A stretch of 64,000 nt of DNA. Origin: WGOA01 sp964429745 (GTDB taxonomy: Bacteria; Bacteroidota; Bacteroidia; Chitinophagales; BACL12). The stretch covers positions 1-64,000 of the forward strand of contig CAYSDI010000002.1 of assembly GCA_964429745.1 (NCBI GenBank), read 5' to 3'. The notes under the pieces were generated by a model. That model was not told the origin of the DNA and did not search any database. It saw only the letters and a list, made by a program, of their open reading frames with translations. Within the stretch, counting starts at the first letter, position 1; each line of letters begins with the position of its first letter. This document shows, piece by piece, positions 1-8,507 of this stretch. The position numbers were made by a program, and so were the translations under genes.

Positions 1-26
1 ACCCCCACTCTTCCCCCTGGGCGCAT

Positions 27-34
27 TATTTTTG
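27..34 (+). promoter_or_regulatory. Possible -7 element just upstream of ffh
   Basis: TATTTTTG matches the Bacteroidota -7 consensus TAnnTTTG and ends 4 nt before the ffh ATG. No TTTG-like -33 box is visible, but the window starts too close to judge. If used, the transcript would be leaderless or nearly so. Confidence 0.35.
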
Positions 35-38
35 CTCC

Positions 39-1379
39 ATGTTCGAAAATCTGCAGGAGCGGCTGGAACGGTCGTTCAAGAACCTCAAGGGTCAGGGTGC
101 CATAACGGAACTCAACATTGCAACGACGATCAAGGAGATCCGCCGCGCGCTGGTCGATGCGGACGTGAACTACAAGATCGCTAAGGATTTTACGGATAAG
201 ATCAAAGACAAGGCGCTTGGTCAGGAGGTGCTGACTTCCGTGACGCCGGGCCAGTTGATGATCAAAATAGTCTCCGACGAGCTCACTGAGCTGATGGGGG
301 GCCAAGCCGAAGAGGTTAACATTAAGGGCACGCCGGCGGTGGTGCTGATCGCGGGGTTACAGGGCTCGGGTAAAACTACCTTCTCAGCCAAATTCGCCCA
401 TTGGGTTAAGTCCAAGAACGGGCGGCAACCTTTGTTGGTGGCCTGTGACGTGTACCGCCCTGCTGCCGTAGACCAGCTCAAAGTGCTCGGCGAACAGATC
501 GGGGTGACCGTCTACGCAGAGCCGGGCAACAACCAGCCAGTGCAAATTGCCAGCAACGCGCTGGCCTATGCAAAAACTAACGGGTACAACGTCGTCATTG
601 TGGACACGGCCGGCCGACTGGCTGTTGACGAGGCCATGATGGTGGAAATTGCCGCCATTAAAGCAGCCATTCGACCACAGGAAACCCTTTTTGTCGTGGA
701 CGCAATGACGGGCCAGGATGCCGTGAACACCGCCAAAGCGTTTAACGAGCGGTTAAACTTTGACGGTGTTGTCCTGACCAAGTTGGATGGGGATACCCGC
801 GGTGGTGCAGCGCTTTCCATTCGCTCGGTGGTTGAAAAACCCATCAAATTTGTGAGCCGGGGCGAAAAGACCGATACGTTGGATGTCTTTCATCCCGATC
901 GTATGGCCCGCCGTATCCTGGGCATGGGTGACATCGTCTCTCTGGTTGAAAAAGCCCAAGAGCAGTACGATGAGGTCGAAGCGCAGAAGCTTCAGCGCAA
1001 AATGCGCAAGAACCAATTCGACTTTGATGACTTTCTCAGTCAATTGGCTCAGGTGCGCAAAATGGGCAACGTTAAAGACCTGCTCAGCATGATTCCTGGG
1101 TTGGGCAAACAGCTTAAAGACCTGGATATTGACGAGTCGCACTTCAAGCGGATTGAGTCCATGATCCAGTCAATGACGCCGGCAGAGCGCGCCAATCCGG
1201 ACCTGATCAACAGCAGCCGCAGGCAGCGCATTGCCAAAGGCAGTGGACACGATATTCAGTCTGTCAACCAGTTCATCAAGCAGTTTGAAGACATGCGCAA
1301 AATGATGAAGTCAATGAACAAAATGAGCACAGCCGGCCGGGGCATGAATGCCTTGAACGCGATCAAAGCTAAGCGGTAA
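39..1379 (+). CDS. ffh: Signal recognition particle GTPase Ffh
   Basis: This 446-residue protein is the SRP54-type GTPase. It binds 4.5S RNA and signal sequences of nascent membrane proteins and delivers ribosomes to FtsY at the inner membrane. The N domain spans about residues 1-95. The G domain carries the P-loop GLQGSGKTT (106-114), DTAGR (189-193) and TKLDGD (from 247). A methionine-rich M domain follows from about residue 300 and ends in a run of Met and Lys. Length and motif order are normal for the family. The start is the first ATG, at the usual distance from the N domain. It is convergent with the T9SS glycosidase downstream, with only 56 nt between the stop codons and no clear terminator hairpin. 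Identification is secure. Confidence 0.97.
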   Translation: MFENLQERLERSFKNLKGQGAITELNIATTIKEIRRALVDADVNYKIAKDFTDKIKDKALGQEVLTSVTPGQLMIKIVSDELTELMGGQAEEVNIKGTPAVVLIAGLQGSGKTTFSAKFAHWVKSKNGRQPLLVACDVYRPAAVDQLKVLGEQIGVTVYAEPGNNQPVQIASNALAYAKTNGYNVVIVDTAGRLAVDEAMMVEIAAIKAAIRPQETLFVVDAMTGQDAVNTAKAFNERLNFDGVVLTKLDGDTRGGAALSIRSVVEKPIKFVSRGEKTDTLDVFHPDRMARRILGMGDIVSLVEKAQEQYDEVEAQKLQRKMRKNQFDFDDFLSQLAQVRKMGNVKDLLSMIPGLGKQLKDLDIDESHFKRIESMIQSMTPAERANPDLINSSRRQRIAKGSGHDIQSVNQFIKQFEDMRKMMKSMNKMSTAGRGMNALNAIKAKR

Positions 1380-1435
1380 AGCGGAATACTTACTTGTTTA
1401 CACAGTTTAAGCAACCTGTAGCAAACCGTTGCATT

Positions 1436-3499
1436 TCATTTGTTTATACAGGAAAAACTACCTGCAAATGCCGGTGCGCCGCCGTGAAGAATTTGGTAGA
1501 AATACTGGCCTTCTGCCCAATCCGCAATGTCAACGTTTAGGGTGCTGTTCGGGGTAGTTTGTTCGTAAACCACACTGCCTGAAGTATTCACAATAAGTAC
1601 CAAACTCGGAATTGTAATGTCTTTTCCGGGCCACTCCAGCCAGATATCATCGGACGAAGGGTTGGGAAAGGCTTGGCCAGAGGACGGCTGTTCAGTTGGC
1701 GCCTCCTCCTCAAATTCCAGGTTAACGTCCTTAAGCGCCACACCGCGTCGGATGAGGCCAACCACCCAATCCTGGCTATCTGGCAAGCCATCAATGAGGT
1801 ATGGCCCTGGGGCCGTAATGCTAAACGTGCGAACATTTTGTATTGGGCCTCCGAGGCGCGGGTCATAAAAACCGAGCGTCCAGGTGCCTGCAACATCAAG
1901 TTGAATTTGCACAGGCAGACCGTCTGGGATGTATACGAGGTGAAATTTACTTTCCAAGGTCATGCAATAGGTGCCACTTCTGTTCAGCCGATCGTGGTCT
2001 GGCAGCAGTCGCACGACAGGGATTTTGTCAAAGAGCGCTTTAGCTACAGCAGACTGAATGAACATGTTCTCCCGGCTTCTGAAGTCCTCACAGTTTATAT
2101 CTGTATGCTCATAAACGTTCCCAAAGTACCACTCTGGCCCAGATCCACCGTTCATCAGGTGAGGCCACAGGTACTCTTTACGGACGGAATTGTGTTCAGG
2201 GTCTTCGCTGTCCGGTAAAACTCCGTCAGAGGCCGGACCAATCTCCGAAAGGAAACAAACCCATTGCCGTCCAGCAGCCCCCGATCGCTGTAACCATTCC
2301 TCTGTATCATCTTCAGCATCATCACCATCAGATACCTGGAGCGCTGCCCCTTCAAAATCATCGAATCCGAGCAAAGGTTCGTAAACCAATTCCTTTTGCC
2401 AGGGATAGGTATGGGCCAAAATAGGATGATGGTAGGCGTCGAGCTCACGGAGGTAACTGGCGTGGTCCCGGCGTTGTTCTTCCGTATTGGTATTCTCTTC
2501 GCCCAGATTCCAGACCAGGCCATTTAAATGCCCAAAACGCGCGACCATTTCCCGGTAATAAACCCGCCTGGAAGCCCCTAAAGCGCCTCCGTTCATTAAC
2601 TGGTCATTTTCCTGCTCCTGAAACAACAGGTGTTTGACCATGCCTTTGCGGTCCATGTGCTCGAACACGATTAACCACTGAGCCAGTTTGGATACATCCA
2701 TACGGTAGAAGTGATACGCGTCCGTGAACGGCCAAACGTCGTCCCCATCGCCGTTAACGTTAAACATCAACATGTACTGGCTGGTGACCCCAACCGATGA
2801 CAGGTAATTTACCGCTCCAATAATGCCTTTTCCGGCATTACCATGCCATACCGGATCAGAAGCATTCCAATCCGGAATATGCGTTGCGTATGCTTTGATG
2901 TAATCCGGGCCACCATTGTTGAAGGTTCCATCAAAATCTTGGTAGGCCAGAAAATTCTCAGGACTTCCGGCTCCAGAAGCTACATAATACGTGTTGCTCC
3001 CTGCAAACAGCAAGTATCGCTCCCCTGCATAGACCAGCCTTCCTTGCGCTCGGAAATCTTTACCCCCTTTGTTGGAGGGTGTTATGGTCAGTGTGCCTGA
3101 GTTCCCATGAAAAAAAACTTGGGTGCCTGAACCGGATCCTGTGACTACATCACTGCCTTGGTACATCTCCGCCGTCCAATTCCATCCGCCTGGGCTAGGA
3201 GGACTAAAATGAACCCGCCATTTGTTCCCACAAGTTGCCCCGCTCTCGGAGGCATTTCCATCGGTGGCAAAGTATCCAGGCACCCGGTAGGTTTCTGTCC
3301 CATGTGTGAAAGTGACATACATCGCATAGCCGGTGAAGGGGTTGATGGCATCATCCTCGCAGACGTTCGGGCCGTCAAAAGTCAGGGAGATGGGATGCCA
3401 TTGTCGCAATTCGCCACCAACGACAGCTGCGTTCAACAGGGAACCACAAAGCGAGAACACGCAAACAACTAAGAGGTAGCGCCACTTACTAAACTTCAT
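1436..3499 (-). CDS. T9SS-secreted DUF5060-type glycoside hydrolase-like protein
   Basis: This 687-residue secreted protein probably acts on a polysaccharide outside the cell, but the substrate cannot be read from sequence. After a signal peptide (MKFSKWRYLLVV to about residue 25) comes a DUF5060-like beta domain (start GGELRQWHPISLTF), then a TIM-barrel-like middle part rich in Trp, Tyr and acidic residues (for example GHLNGLVWNLGEENTN). A putative collagen-binding-type beta domain follows, then a T9SS type A sorting domain (AFPNPSSDDIWLEWPGKD onward) for export and surface anchoring. The frame is open to 3589, but the ATG at 3499 is preferred because it begins the signal peptide and is preceded by GGGAGG about 12 nt upstream. 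The exact GH family is uncertain; related proteins are annotated DUF4038/DUF5060. Confidence 0.82.
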   Translation of the reverse strand: MKFSKWRYLLVVCVFSLCGSLLNAAVVGGELRQWHPISLTFDGPNVCEDDAINPFTGYAMYVTFTHGTETYRVPGYFATDGNASESGATCGNKWRVHFSPPSPGGWNWTAEMYQGSDVVTGSGSGTQVFFHGNSGTLTITPSNKGGKDFRAQGRLVYAGERYLLFAGSNTYYVASGAGSPENFLAYQDFDGTFNNGGPDYIKAYATHIPDWNASDPVWHGNAGKGIIGAVNYLSSVGVTSQYMLMFNVNGDGDDVWPFTDAYHFYRMDVSKLAQWLIVFEHMDRKGMVKHLLFQEQENDQLMNGGALGASRRVYYREMVARFGHLNGLVWNLGEENTNTEEQRRDHASYLRELDAYHHPILAHTYPWQKELVYEPLLGFDDFEGAALQVSDGDDAEDDTEEWLQRSGAAGRQWVCFLSEIGPASDGVLPDSEDPEHNSVRKEYLWPHLMNGGSGPEWYFGNVYEHTDINCEDFRSRENMFIQSAVAKALFDKIPVVRLLPDHDRLNRSGTYCMTLESKFHLVYIPDGLPVQIQLDVAGTWTLGFYDPRLGGPIQNVRTFSITAPGPYLIDGLPDSQDWVVGLIRRGVALKDVNLEFEEEAPTEQPSSGQAFPNPSSDDIWLEWPGKDITIPSLVLIVNTSGSVVYEQTTPNSTLNVDIADWAEGQYFYQILHGGAPAFAGSFSCINK

Positions 3500-3672
3500 A
3501 AAGTGAGGTTCCTCCCAAAACCACTCTCCTAAACTTACGACGAACGATTCATGATTTACTGAATCAAATAAACATTTATTATAATACATTTTAACGCCAG
3601 AAAATCATCGTTTTTCCAGTATTTTGCTCAATTGTGACTACACAAAATGGCACATAGGACCTATAATTCTTG

Positions 3673-3704
3673 TTTGAGCAAACCCGTTCAAAGAATTATC
3701 TTTG
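3673..3704 (+). promoter_or_regulatory. Bacteroidota-type promoter of the rpsP operon
   Basis: TTTG (3673-3676), a 20-nt spacer and TATCTTTG (3697-3704) match both boxes and the spacing of the Bacteroidota housekeeping sigma consensus TTTG-N19-21-TAnnTTTG. The ATG of rpsP lies 76 nt downstream of the -7 box, leaving room for a leader of about 70 nt. This is the best promoter in the window. Confidence 0.8.
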
Positions 3705-3780
3705 TGGTCCGATTCTACGCTCCGAATGTCTTTGACAGACTCATGGAGCCATAGCTAACTCTAAAACCGCGTTTTCACGC

Positions 3781-4422
3781 ATGGCTACTAAACTTAGATT
3801 GCAGCGACACGGCCGCAAACGCAGGCCTTTTTACTACATCGTTGTCGCCGACGCCCGCTCCCCCCGCGACGGTCGTTTTATTGAGCGGATTGGCACCTAC
3901 GATCCAGTGCACGTTCCCGCCCAAATTGACCTGGATGTCAACAAATCCATCGAGTGGCTGAACAAAGGTGCTCAACCCACCAAAACAGTCCGTGCCATCC
4001 TCAAGTACAAGGGTGCTATGTACATGAAGCACCTGCTGCGCGGGGTGAACAAGGGCGCCTTTGCGATGGAAGAAGCCGAGCGCTTGTTCCGCGAGTGGAC
4101 CGTTGACCACGAGAGCAAAATTTCAGATGCCGGACGCAAGGCTAAAAACAGCCAGGCAAATGCTCGCGAAACCCAGATTCAGAAGGTGAAAGAAGAGCGC
4201 GAAGCTCTGGCAAAAGCAGCTTCCCAGGCTCAGGCAGAGGCCAAAGCTGCCGAAGAAGCAGCCGCCGCAGCCGCCGCAGCCGCCAAAGCCGCCGCCGAAG
4301 CACCAGTGGCAGCACCCGCAGCCGAAGAGAGCCCTGTGGCTGAGGCTGAAGCTGAAGCTGCTCCTGACCAAGCCTCAGAACAAGCCTCAGAACAAGCCGC
4401 TGAACCTACCGAAGAAGCCTGA
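3781..4422 (+). CDS. rpsP: 30S ribosomal protein S16 with long Ala/Glu-rich tail
   Basis: The first 80 or so residues are a standard S16 (start MATKLRLQRHGRKRRPFYYI, then RDGRFIERIGTYDP), a small-subunit protein that binds 16S rRNA during assembly. Residues from about 115 to 213 form a lysine/glutamate helix that passes into an extended Ala, Glu and Pro stretch (EEAAAAAAAAAKAAAEAP and similar), ending in SEQASEQ repeats. S16 is normally 80-90 residues; extended S16 proteins of 170-200 residues are known in Bacteroidota, so the tail is lineage-typical, with unknown role. It is the first gene of rpsP-rimM-trmD-rplS, with a strong promoter upstream and 191 nt before rimM. Confidence 0.96.
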   Translation: MATKLRLQRHGRKRRPFYYIVVADARSPRDGRFIERIGTYDPVHVPAQIDLDVNKSIEWLNKGAQPTKTVRAILKYKGAMYMKHLLRGVNKGAFAMEEAERLFREWTVDHESKISDAGRKAKNSQANARETQIQKVKEEREALAKAASQAQAEAKAAEEAAAAAAAAAKAAAEAPVAAPAAEESPVAEAEAEAAPDQASEQASEQAAEPTEEA

Positions 4423-4613
4423 ATTCGGACCTTCCGTTTGGGTCTTCCTGGCTGTTAATCGAGAGATTTCCGCGCTTTTGTGACATCAGCAACGCGCTCC
4501 GATCCTAAAGGTTCGGTTTCGTCGTTCGCATGCTGCCGCAATGGAATACGTTAACCCTTCCCCGGTATTTTTAGCCGGTTTTACAAACCCTCGCACGCGC
4601 TTAACTTTTGATC

Positions 4614-5126
4614 ATGGCAGAACTTTTGAAAACAAAGCTCGGTGTCCTGATCAAGCCGGTTGGCCTTGAGGGAGATATCCGGCTTGCCCCGGAGGACGGA
4701 ATTGCGGGCCTGTTGAATCCGGATGTCCTCTACGAGTTGCGCGGAGATCGTTATTTTCCTTGGTTTTTGCAGTCCTGGAGGCCTTTGGAAGACGGGCATC
4801 TCCTGGTAAGGCTAGAAGAACTGGACAGCCCGGAGAAAGCTAAAATCCTTTGCGGCAAGTCAATCTGGATTCGCGAAGACCAAATAGAGTGGTCCGAGGA
4901 AGCAGATGGGCGCGAGGATTTAATTGGCTACGAGGTCCGCGATGCTAACGGCACCAAAATTGGGGTTTGCCAGGATATTGTGGACAATTCCGGTCAGTGG
5001 CTGGCCGTGGTAAATTACCAAAACCGAGAAGTGTACATTCCGCTTGCAGAGGAGAACATTCTGGCAGTTCAGGACCAGGAGCGTTACTTGATGGTAGAGA
5101 TTCCCGATGGCTTGCTTGATTTGTAA
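4614..5126 (+). CDS. rimM: Ribosome maturation factor RimM
   Basis: This 170-residue protein is RimM, which binds S19 and helps mature the 3' domain of 16S rRNA. The N-terminal RimM barrel starts with GVLIKPVGLEGDIRL, and the C-terminal PRC-barrel-like part carries DLIGYEVRDANGTKIG and EVYIPLAEENILAVQ. The ATG at 4614 is chosen; a TTG two codons upstream would only add two residues. The order S16-RimM-TrmD-L19 is widely conserved and supports the call. Confidence 0.95.
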   Translation: MAELLKTKLGVLIKPVGLEGDIRLAPEDGIAGLLNPDVLYELRGDRYFPWFLQSWRPLEDGHLLVRLEELDSPEKAKILCGKSIWIREDQIEWSEEADGREDLIGYEVRDANGTKIGVCQDIVDNSGQWLAVVNYQNREVYIPLAEENILAVQDQERYLMVEIPDGLLDL

Positions 5127-5192
5127 CCAATCTTCCAGCCTCTAGCCAGCAAGGCGCCTCCGCCCGATACACCCTCTTTCTCCCCCCGCCCC

Positions 5193-5885
5193 ATGCGCAT
5201 AGACATCATTACCGTGCTGCCGGGATTGTTGCAGGGCCCCTTCGACCATTCCATCCTTAAACGAGCTCGCGACCGCGGCTTGTTGGAGGTGGTGGTGCAC
5301 GATTTGCGGGAATACAGCCCGGACCTGAAGCATCGGCAGGTGGATGATTATGCCTATGGTGGTGGTGCTGGCATGGTCATGATGGTAGAACCTATTGACC
5401 GCATTCTTCAGGCATTGCGAAAGGAGCGGTACTACGACGAGGTAATTTATCTGAGCCCAGACGGATTGCTGCTCAATCAGCCCATGGCCAATCGGCTGAG
5501 TCTGACCAAAAATCTTGTTATGCTCTGCGGGCATTACAAAGGCGTGGATGAGCGGGTTCGGGAACATTTGGTTACGATGGAAGTGAGTATAGGCGACTAC
5601 GTCATTTCCGGGGGTGAACTGGCAGCAGCGGTATTGACAGATTCCATAGGCCGGCTTTTGCCCGGCGTCCTGAACGATGAAACCTCAGCGCTTTCAGATT
5701 CTTTCCAAGATAATCTGTTGGCTCCACCGGTGTACACGCGTCCGGTTGATTACAAGGGTTGGCTGGTGCCGCCGGTGCTGTTGACCGGCGACCACGGTAA
5801 AATTGACTATTGGAGAATGGAGCAAAGCCGCCAACGCACCCTGGAACGCCGTCCTGGACTACTTGAAAACAATGACGGGGATTAA
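5193..5885 (+). CDS. trmD: tRNA (guanine-N1)-methyltransferase TrmD
   Basis: This 230-residue SPOUT methyltransferase makes m1G37 in tRNAs, preventing +1 frameshifts. Hallmarks are MRIDIITVLPGLLQGPFDHS at the start, DDYAYGGGAGMVM, LCGHYKGVDERVRE and the SAM-knot segment SIGDYVISGGELAAAVL. The C-terminal domain has the expected YTRPVDYKGWLVPPVLLTGD. The length is normal. It lies 66 nt after rimM and 74 nt before rplS in the conserved translation operon. Confidence 0.97.
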   Translation: MRIDIITVLPGLLQGPFDHSILKRARDRGLLEVVVHDLREYSPDLKHRQVDDYAYGGGAGMVMMVEPIDRILQALRKERYYDEVIYLSPDGLLLNQPMANRLSLTKNLVMLCGHYKGVDERVREHLVTMEVSIGDYVISGGELAAAVLTDSIGRLLPGVLNDETSALSDSFQDNLLAPPVYTRPVDYKGWLVPPVLLTGDHGKIDYWRMEQSRQRTLERRPGLLENNDGD

Positions 5886-5895
5886 CGAAATAGCC

Positions 5896-5926
5896 TTGTG
5901 GCAATACCAAAGATTAATTACCTTTG
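5896..5926 (+). promoter_or_regulatory. Internal promoter upstream of rplS
   Basis: TTG (5896-5898), a 20-nt spacer and TACCTTTG (5919-5926) fit the Bacteroidota promoter form. The box lies 33 nt before the rplS ATG, between trmD and rplS, so L19 may be transcribed separately as well as from the rpsP promoter. Confidence 0.55.
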
Positions 5927-5959
5927 CCCCGCTATAGCCTACCCGATCAACAGCTCGAC

Positions 5960-6307
5960 ATGGATCTGATCAAAGAACTCGAAAAATCTCTGGTTGCCGA
6001 CCGCCAGATTCCCGTATTTAAAGCCGGTGACAACGTTACGGTTTACTACCGCATCGTTGAAGGCAACAAGTCCCGGACCCAGCCCTTCCGGGGCGACGTG
6101 ATTCAGCGCAAAGGCGCGGGACGCACACAAACCTTTACGGTTCGCAAGATCAGCAATGGCACGGGTGTGGAGCGCATTTTCCCGCTTTATTCGCCCAACA
6201 TCGAGAAGATTGAAGTGCACAAGATTGGCAAGGTCCGCCGCGCCCGCATCTTCTACCTGCGCAAGCTTTCCGGCAAGTCCGCTCGTATCAAGGAGCGCCG
6301 CCGCTAA
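5960..6307 (+). CDS. rplS: 50S ribosomal protein L19
   Basis: This 115-residue protein is L19, at the 30S-50S interface. It shows IPVFKAGDNVTVYYRIVEG, the RTQPFRGDVIQRKGAG segment and the basic C-terminus KVRRARIFYLRKLSGKSAR. The open frame extends upstream to a TTG at 5924, but that TTG is part of the -7 promoter box and the ATG at 5960 gives the normal family length. It is the last gene of the operon. The next gene, bshB1, is convergent and 46 nt away. Confidence 0.97.
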   Translation: MDLIKELEKSLVADRQIPVFKAGDNVTVYYRIVEGNKSRTQPFRGDVIQRKGAGRTQTFTVRKISNGTGVERIFPLYSPNIEKIEVHKIGKVRRARIFYLRKLSGKSARIKERRR

Positions 6308-6353
6308 GACTGGTTGCCGTTAATCAAGCATCAGAGGTTAACTCGCAGCTTGC

Positions 6354-7076
6354 TCAAAACAAGTCCAGTACAGATTTTACTCCGGGTACCCGGCGGGTGG
6401 TAAACCCTTCGCCGTAGAGAAACCCGGCCATTCGACCCATTTCACGGGCTCTTGACTTTATGCTTTCCAGGAATTCCGGGGAACTGATATACGTGTTGGG
6501 TGCTGGAGCAGCGGGATCAAAGAACTGCGTTCCATAAGCAAGAATACTCTGCATCCGCTGATCCATAACAGACGTTATGTCCACTACAAAATCGGGCTTC
6601 AAAAAGCCATCCTGAATGTATTGGTGCAGCGCTCGAGGTCGCCAGGGCTGCTGCGGCACTTCGCCCGGCTGCCATTGCGTTTCAATTTTAGCCAAACCGG
6701 CCAGGAAACAGGCTTCGGTTACCAGATCGCCCGCCCTGCCGTGATCGGGATGGCGATCCTCGAGGGCTGGTGCTAAGACCACATCAGGTTGAAATTGCCG
6801 CAAGACCCGAATAACCGCCAGAATGGAGGACCGATCAGCTTGGATAAAGCCGTCCGGCAATTCCAGATTGATTCTGAGCGACAGCCCCAAAATGGCGGAG
6901 GATTTTTCTGCTTCTTCCCGGCGGGTTTCAACGTCGCCACGGGTGCCTAATTCGCCAAGCGTCAAGTCGGCAATTCCCACACGGTGACCCCGCTTCTGCT
7001 CCAGCAACAAGGTGCCCGAACAGCTCAACTCCACATCGTCCGGGTGAGCACCAAACGCTAAAACGTCAAGTTTCAT
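6354..7076 (-). CDS. bshB1: Bacillithiol biosynthesis deacetylase BshB1
   Basis: This 240-residue LmbE/PIG-L family zinc hydrolase should remove the acetyl group from GlcNAc-malate, the second step of bacillithiol synthesis. The zinc motif AHPDD lies near residue 10 (AFGAHPDDVELSCSGTL) and a second metal-site segment reads APALEDRHPDHGRAG. The segment DLTLGELGTRGDVETR is typical of BshB1 rather than of other LmbE enzymes. Its start overlaps the stop of the upstream glutathione peroxidase by 4 nt (7073-7076), so the two are translationally coupled and share a thiol-redox theme. bshA and bshC are not in the window. Confidence 0.92.
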   Translation of the reverse strand: MKLDVLAFGAHPDDVELSCSGTLLLEQKRGHRVGIADLTLGELGTRGDVETRREEAEKSSAILGLSLRINLELPDGFIQADRSSILAVIRVLRQFQPDVVLAPALEDRHPDHGRAGDLVTEACFLAGLAKIETQWQPGEVPQQPWRPRALHQYIQDGFLKPDFVVDITSVMDQRMQSILAYGTQFFDPAAPAPNTYISSPEFLESIKSRAREMGRMAGFLYGEGFTTRRVPGVKSVLDLF

Positions 7077-7597
7077 GCGGGGTTATCCGTTGAATCAGCA
7101 GATTCATCGAGCAATTTTTCGATGGCTTTCTGGACCCGTTTTGCTTCGGGTTTGGTAAAGGGAAGAAAAAAATCTGTTACCCGACCATGCCGGTCAATAA
7201 GGTACTTGTGGAAATTCCAGCGCGGCCGGGAGCTTACCTTGCCATTCTGTTCACGTTCGCTCAGGAACTGGAACAACGGATCCGCTTCAGGCCCCTTGAC
7301 CTTCATCTTCTGGAAAATTGGAAAACTCACTCCGTAGTTAACCTTGCAAAACTCTTCGATTTCTCCGTCTTTGCGCGGCTCCTGATCGGCAAATTGGTTG
7401 GAGGGAAAACCGAGCACCAGAAAGTCGCGGTCGCGGTAAGTTTCGTAAAGGGTCTCTAAGCCTTCTAGTTGCGGCGTAAATCCGCATTCCGTTGCTGTAT
7501 TCACAATCATCAGCACCTTGCCGCGGAATTCGCTCATCGGATGCTCTTTGCCCGCTGCATCGCGAACAGTAAACGAGTAAACAGTCGGTTTGTCCAT
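7073..7597 (-). CDS. Glutathione peroxidase family thiol peroxidase
   Basis: This 174-residue protein has the GPx fold and should reduce hydroperoxides. The peroxidatic residue is Cys38 (NTATECGFTPQ), not selenocysteine. The other parts of the site are visible: Gln68 in GFPSNQF and Trp127-Asn128 in WNFHKYL. Bacterial Cys-GPx enzymes usually take electrons from thioredoxin; trxB is encoded just upstream of this operon. The short C-terminal tail after the core is acidic and polar. It overlaps bshB1 by 4 nt and is the first gene of that pair. No signal peptide is present, so it should be cytoplasmic. Confidence 0.93.
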   Translation of the reverse strand: MDKPTVYSFTVRDAAGKEHPMSEFRGKVLMIVNTATECGFTPQLEGLETLYETYRDRDFLVLGFPSNQFADQEPRKDGEIEEFCKVNYGVSFPIFQKMKVKGPEADPLFQFLSEREQNGKVSSRPRWNFHKYLIDRHGRVTDFFLPFTKPEAKRVQKAIEKLLDESADSTDNPA

Positions 7598-7661
7598 AGC
7601 TGCTGCAAAGAAACAGCCAAATCAGGTTTAATGCCGAATGCAGCGCCTGGAGGGCAGTGGA

Positions 7662-8321
7662 TTAATACGGCTTAGGCCGCAGAATCCGCTCAATTTCGCG
7701 GTCTTCTCCGCTGGCGTCATAGGCCGATTTCAAGCTGATTCCGCCGGTTTTAGCCATGTTTTGCCAGTAAAATGCCGCCGTTTTGCCTTTGATCGCCTGC
7801 ATCCACTCATGAACGGTGCGGTCCGTTTGACGGTGAATAAGTTTGACCATGATTTCACCTTGTTGGCGGGTCAATTGCTGCAGGCGGGCTTCCAATTTTA
7901 GCTGAATCTGACCCTCGCGCTCTTTGATCAGGGCCTGTCGCTCGCGCTTGTCCGCTACAGCACCCAAATCGGCGTCCAGGCTTTGGAGCAGCGCAGCCGC
8001 CTCTTCCGCAAAAGGCACGACCCGTTCCACATCCCGGCGCAGCGTAACAATGCGGTAGTACTCTGTTCGCACCACCTCATCTTCAAAAGGAATCTCCGCG
8101 CGAATGGTCACCGACGACAAGCCGGACCTAACCAGCGTATCGCCCTCCGGCGTCTCGACCGCCTTGACCCAGTTTTGCGCAGATGCTGACGCTGCGGCCA
8201 GCAGCATCAACAGGAAAAAAGAGATTAATTTGGATACACGAGCGTCCAGGCCTGCGTGCAGGCCTAGGAAAGATTTCGGGCGAAGGGGGGCGTTACTCAA
8301 TGCAGTTTTTAGCAGGACCAT
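7662..8321 (-). CDS. DUF4294 family exported protein
   Basis: The protein matches the Bacteroidota-specific DUF4294 pattern: an N-terminal export signal (SKLISFFLLMLLAAASASAQ), a strand-rich part (VTIRAEIPFEDE), VERVVPFAEEAAALLQSLD, a charged coiled-coil stretch (KRERQALIKEREGQIQLKLE), LTRQQGEIMVKLIHRQTDRT, and FYWQNMAKTGGISLKSAYD near the end. Function is unknown. The 219-residue frame begins with an ATG about 30 residues before the signal peptide. That extension includes a DNA element also seen upstream of the aldolase gene, so the true start may be an unusual codon nearer the signal peptide; no ATG or GTG is available there. Confidence 0.75.
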   Translation of the reverse strand: MVLLKTALSNAPLRPKSFLGLHAGLDARVSKLISFFLLMLLAAASASAQNWVKAVETPEGDTLVRSGLSSVTIRAEIPFEDEVVRTEYYRIVTLRRDVERVVPFAEEAAALLQSLDADLGAVADKRERQALIKEREGQIQLKLEARLQQLTRQQGEIMVKLIHRQTDRTVHEWMQAIKGKTAAFYWQNMAKTGGISLKSAYDASGEDREIERILRPKPY

Positions 8322-8403
8322 TTAAACCTTACTACCAAGAAACGCGCCAACTTGCCTGCGTGTTACAGAAAAGCGGCATGGGCAATTGGGGGAGCCCGGA
8401 CCT

Positions 8404-8478
8404 GGGCCATCAAAACGGCCCGAACCAAGCTAATAGCAAGGACCCTTAAAAGGGCCATCAGAACGGCCCGAACCAGGG
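8404..8478. repeat. Imperfect 27-nt direct repeat, 48-nt period
   Basis: Two near-identical 27-nt units begin with GGGCCATCA and end in CGGCCCGAACCA plus a short tail (8404-8430 and 8452-8478). Each contains GGGCC and GGCCC arms that could form a small hairpin. They lie in the 186-nt space between trxB and the DUF4294 gene, downstream of trxB. A TTAAGGGTCC motif sits between the units. Role unknown. Confidence 0.6.
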
Positions 8479-8507
8479 CAATCGTAAGCGGCTCGAAAAA
8501 CCCGCGG

